29,881 bases of DNA, taken from positions 1 to 29,881 of the IMG/VR virus record IMGVR_UViG_3300006013_000012; one strand, written 5' to 3'. The stretch comes from a virus. Made by a program: the position numbers and the translations under genes. Below the pieces are notes generated by a model, which ran no database searches, had not been told where the DNA came from, and worked only from the letters and a program-made list of their open reading frames with translations. Of the stretch, positions 29,782 to 29,881 are shown in pieces (within the stretch, counting starts at the first letter, position 1; each line of letters starts with the position of its first letter).

Positions 29782-29881
29782 TGATATCAAGTGACTTAAT
29801 GATTTCTTTAAGTTCTTCAATAACCTCAACAGGTATAACAGGTATTGCTACTAACACCTTTTGTTCTTCAGGTAATGTAAC
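29774..29881 (-). CDS. Partial hypothetical protein, C-terminal 35 residues
   Basis: The last 35 residues of a protein that begins beyond the right edge. The visible part has a Val/Ile/Pro-rich strand (VLVAIPVIPVEV) and a final acidic helix with IEELKEIIKSLDIND. Not recognised. Confidence 0.5.
   Translation of the reverse strand, partial: VTLPEEQKVLVAIPVIPVEVIEELKEIIKSLDIND

Noticed and set aside
29584-29784. Plus-strand ORF of 66 residues near the right end
   Set aside because: It lies opposite the coupled minus-strand micro-ORFs, has no ribosome-binding site, and its composition (Cys, Trp, His, Tyr scattered) looks like a shadow frame.

Overview
This window looks like part of the genome of a T4-type marine myophage with very AT-rich DNA, of the kind that infects SAR11-like or other streamlined low-GC marine bacteria. 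The evidence is a contiguous T4-style baseplate block (PAAR tip protein, gp25, gp6, a gp7-position protein, gp8), large marine-myophage tail proteins including a 2086-residue DUF4815-type protein, and repeated copies of the T4 late-promoter octamer TATAAATA directly upstream of structural genes. The host is an inference; no host gene or tRNA is present to test it.

Layout. (1) 1-2457, minus strand: a tightly coupled operon (each junction is an ATGA overlap) of a SAM-dependent methyltransferase, a short NAD-dependent sugar epimerase, a TauD-like dioxygenase with an altered metal motif, and the N-terminal part of a probable PLP aminotransferase-fold protein. (2) 2465-2490: an inverted repeat whose two arms are late-promoter-like elements firing in opposite directions. 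(3) 2490-8273, plus strand: a gapless run of six genes, made of two paralogous glycosyltransferases, a radical SAM/SPASM enzyme, a Twitch-type radical SAM enzyme, a radical SAM protein that stops before its SPASM domain, and a protein joining a SPASM-like cysteine domain to a glycosyltransferase domain. Together with region 1 this is a sugar or small-molecule tailoring island inserted beside the tail genes. (4) 8230-25286, minus strand: tail fibre, tail and baseplate genes. (5) 25286-26225, minus strand: an operon of tiny genes that includes a complete bacterial-type ribosomal protein bL12 homologue, coupled through a 22-residue ORF to the PAAR gene. (6) 26283-29881, both strands: small accessory genes, a second 2OG-Fe(II) oxygenase, and a dense group of very small single-membrane-span peptides.

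How the parts fit together. Late promoters drive baseplate and tail production. The bL12 homologue is made on the same late transcript as the baseplate tip, so any effect on translation would come during virion production. The island at the left has the enzyme types needed to build and attach an unusual sugar or to modify a peptide or sugar, but no precursor peptide is visible. A glycan or virion-decoration role is therefore more likely than a RiPP role, although the substrate cannot be read from the sequence.

Coverage. No stretch longer than 300 bases lacks a gene. No rRNA, tRNA, CRISPR array, IS element or integrase was found.
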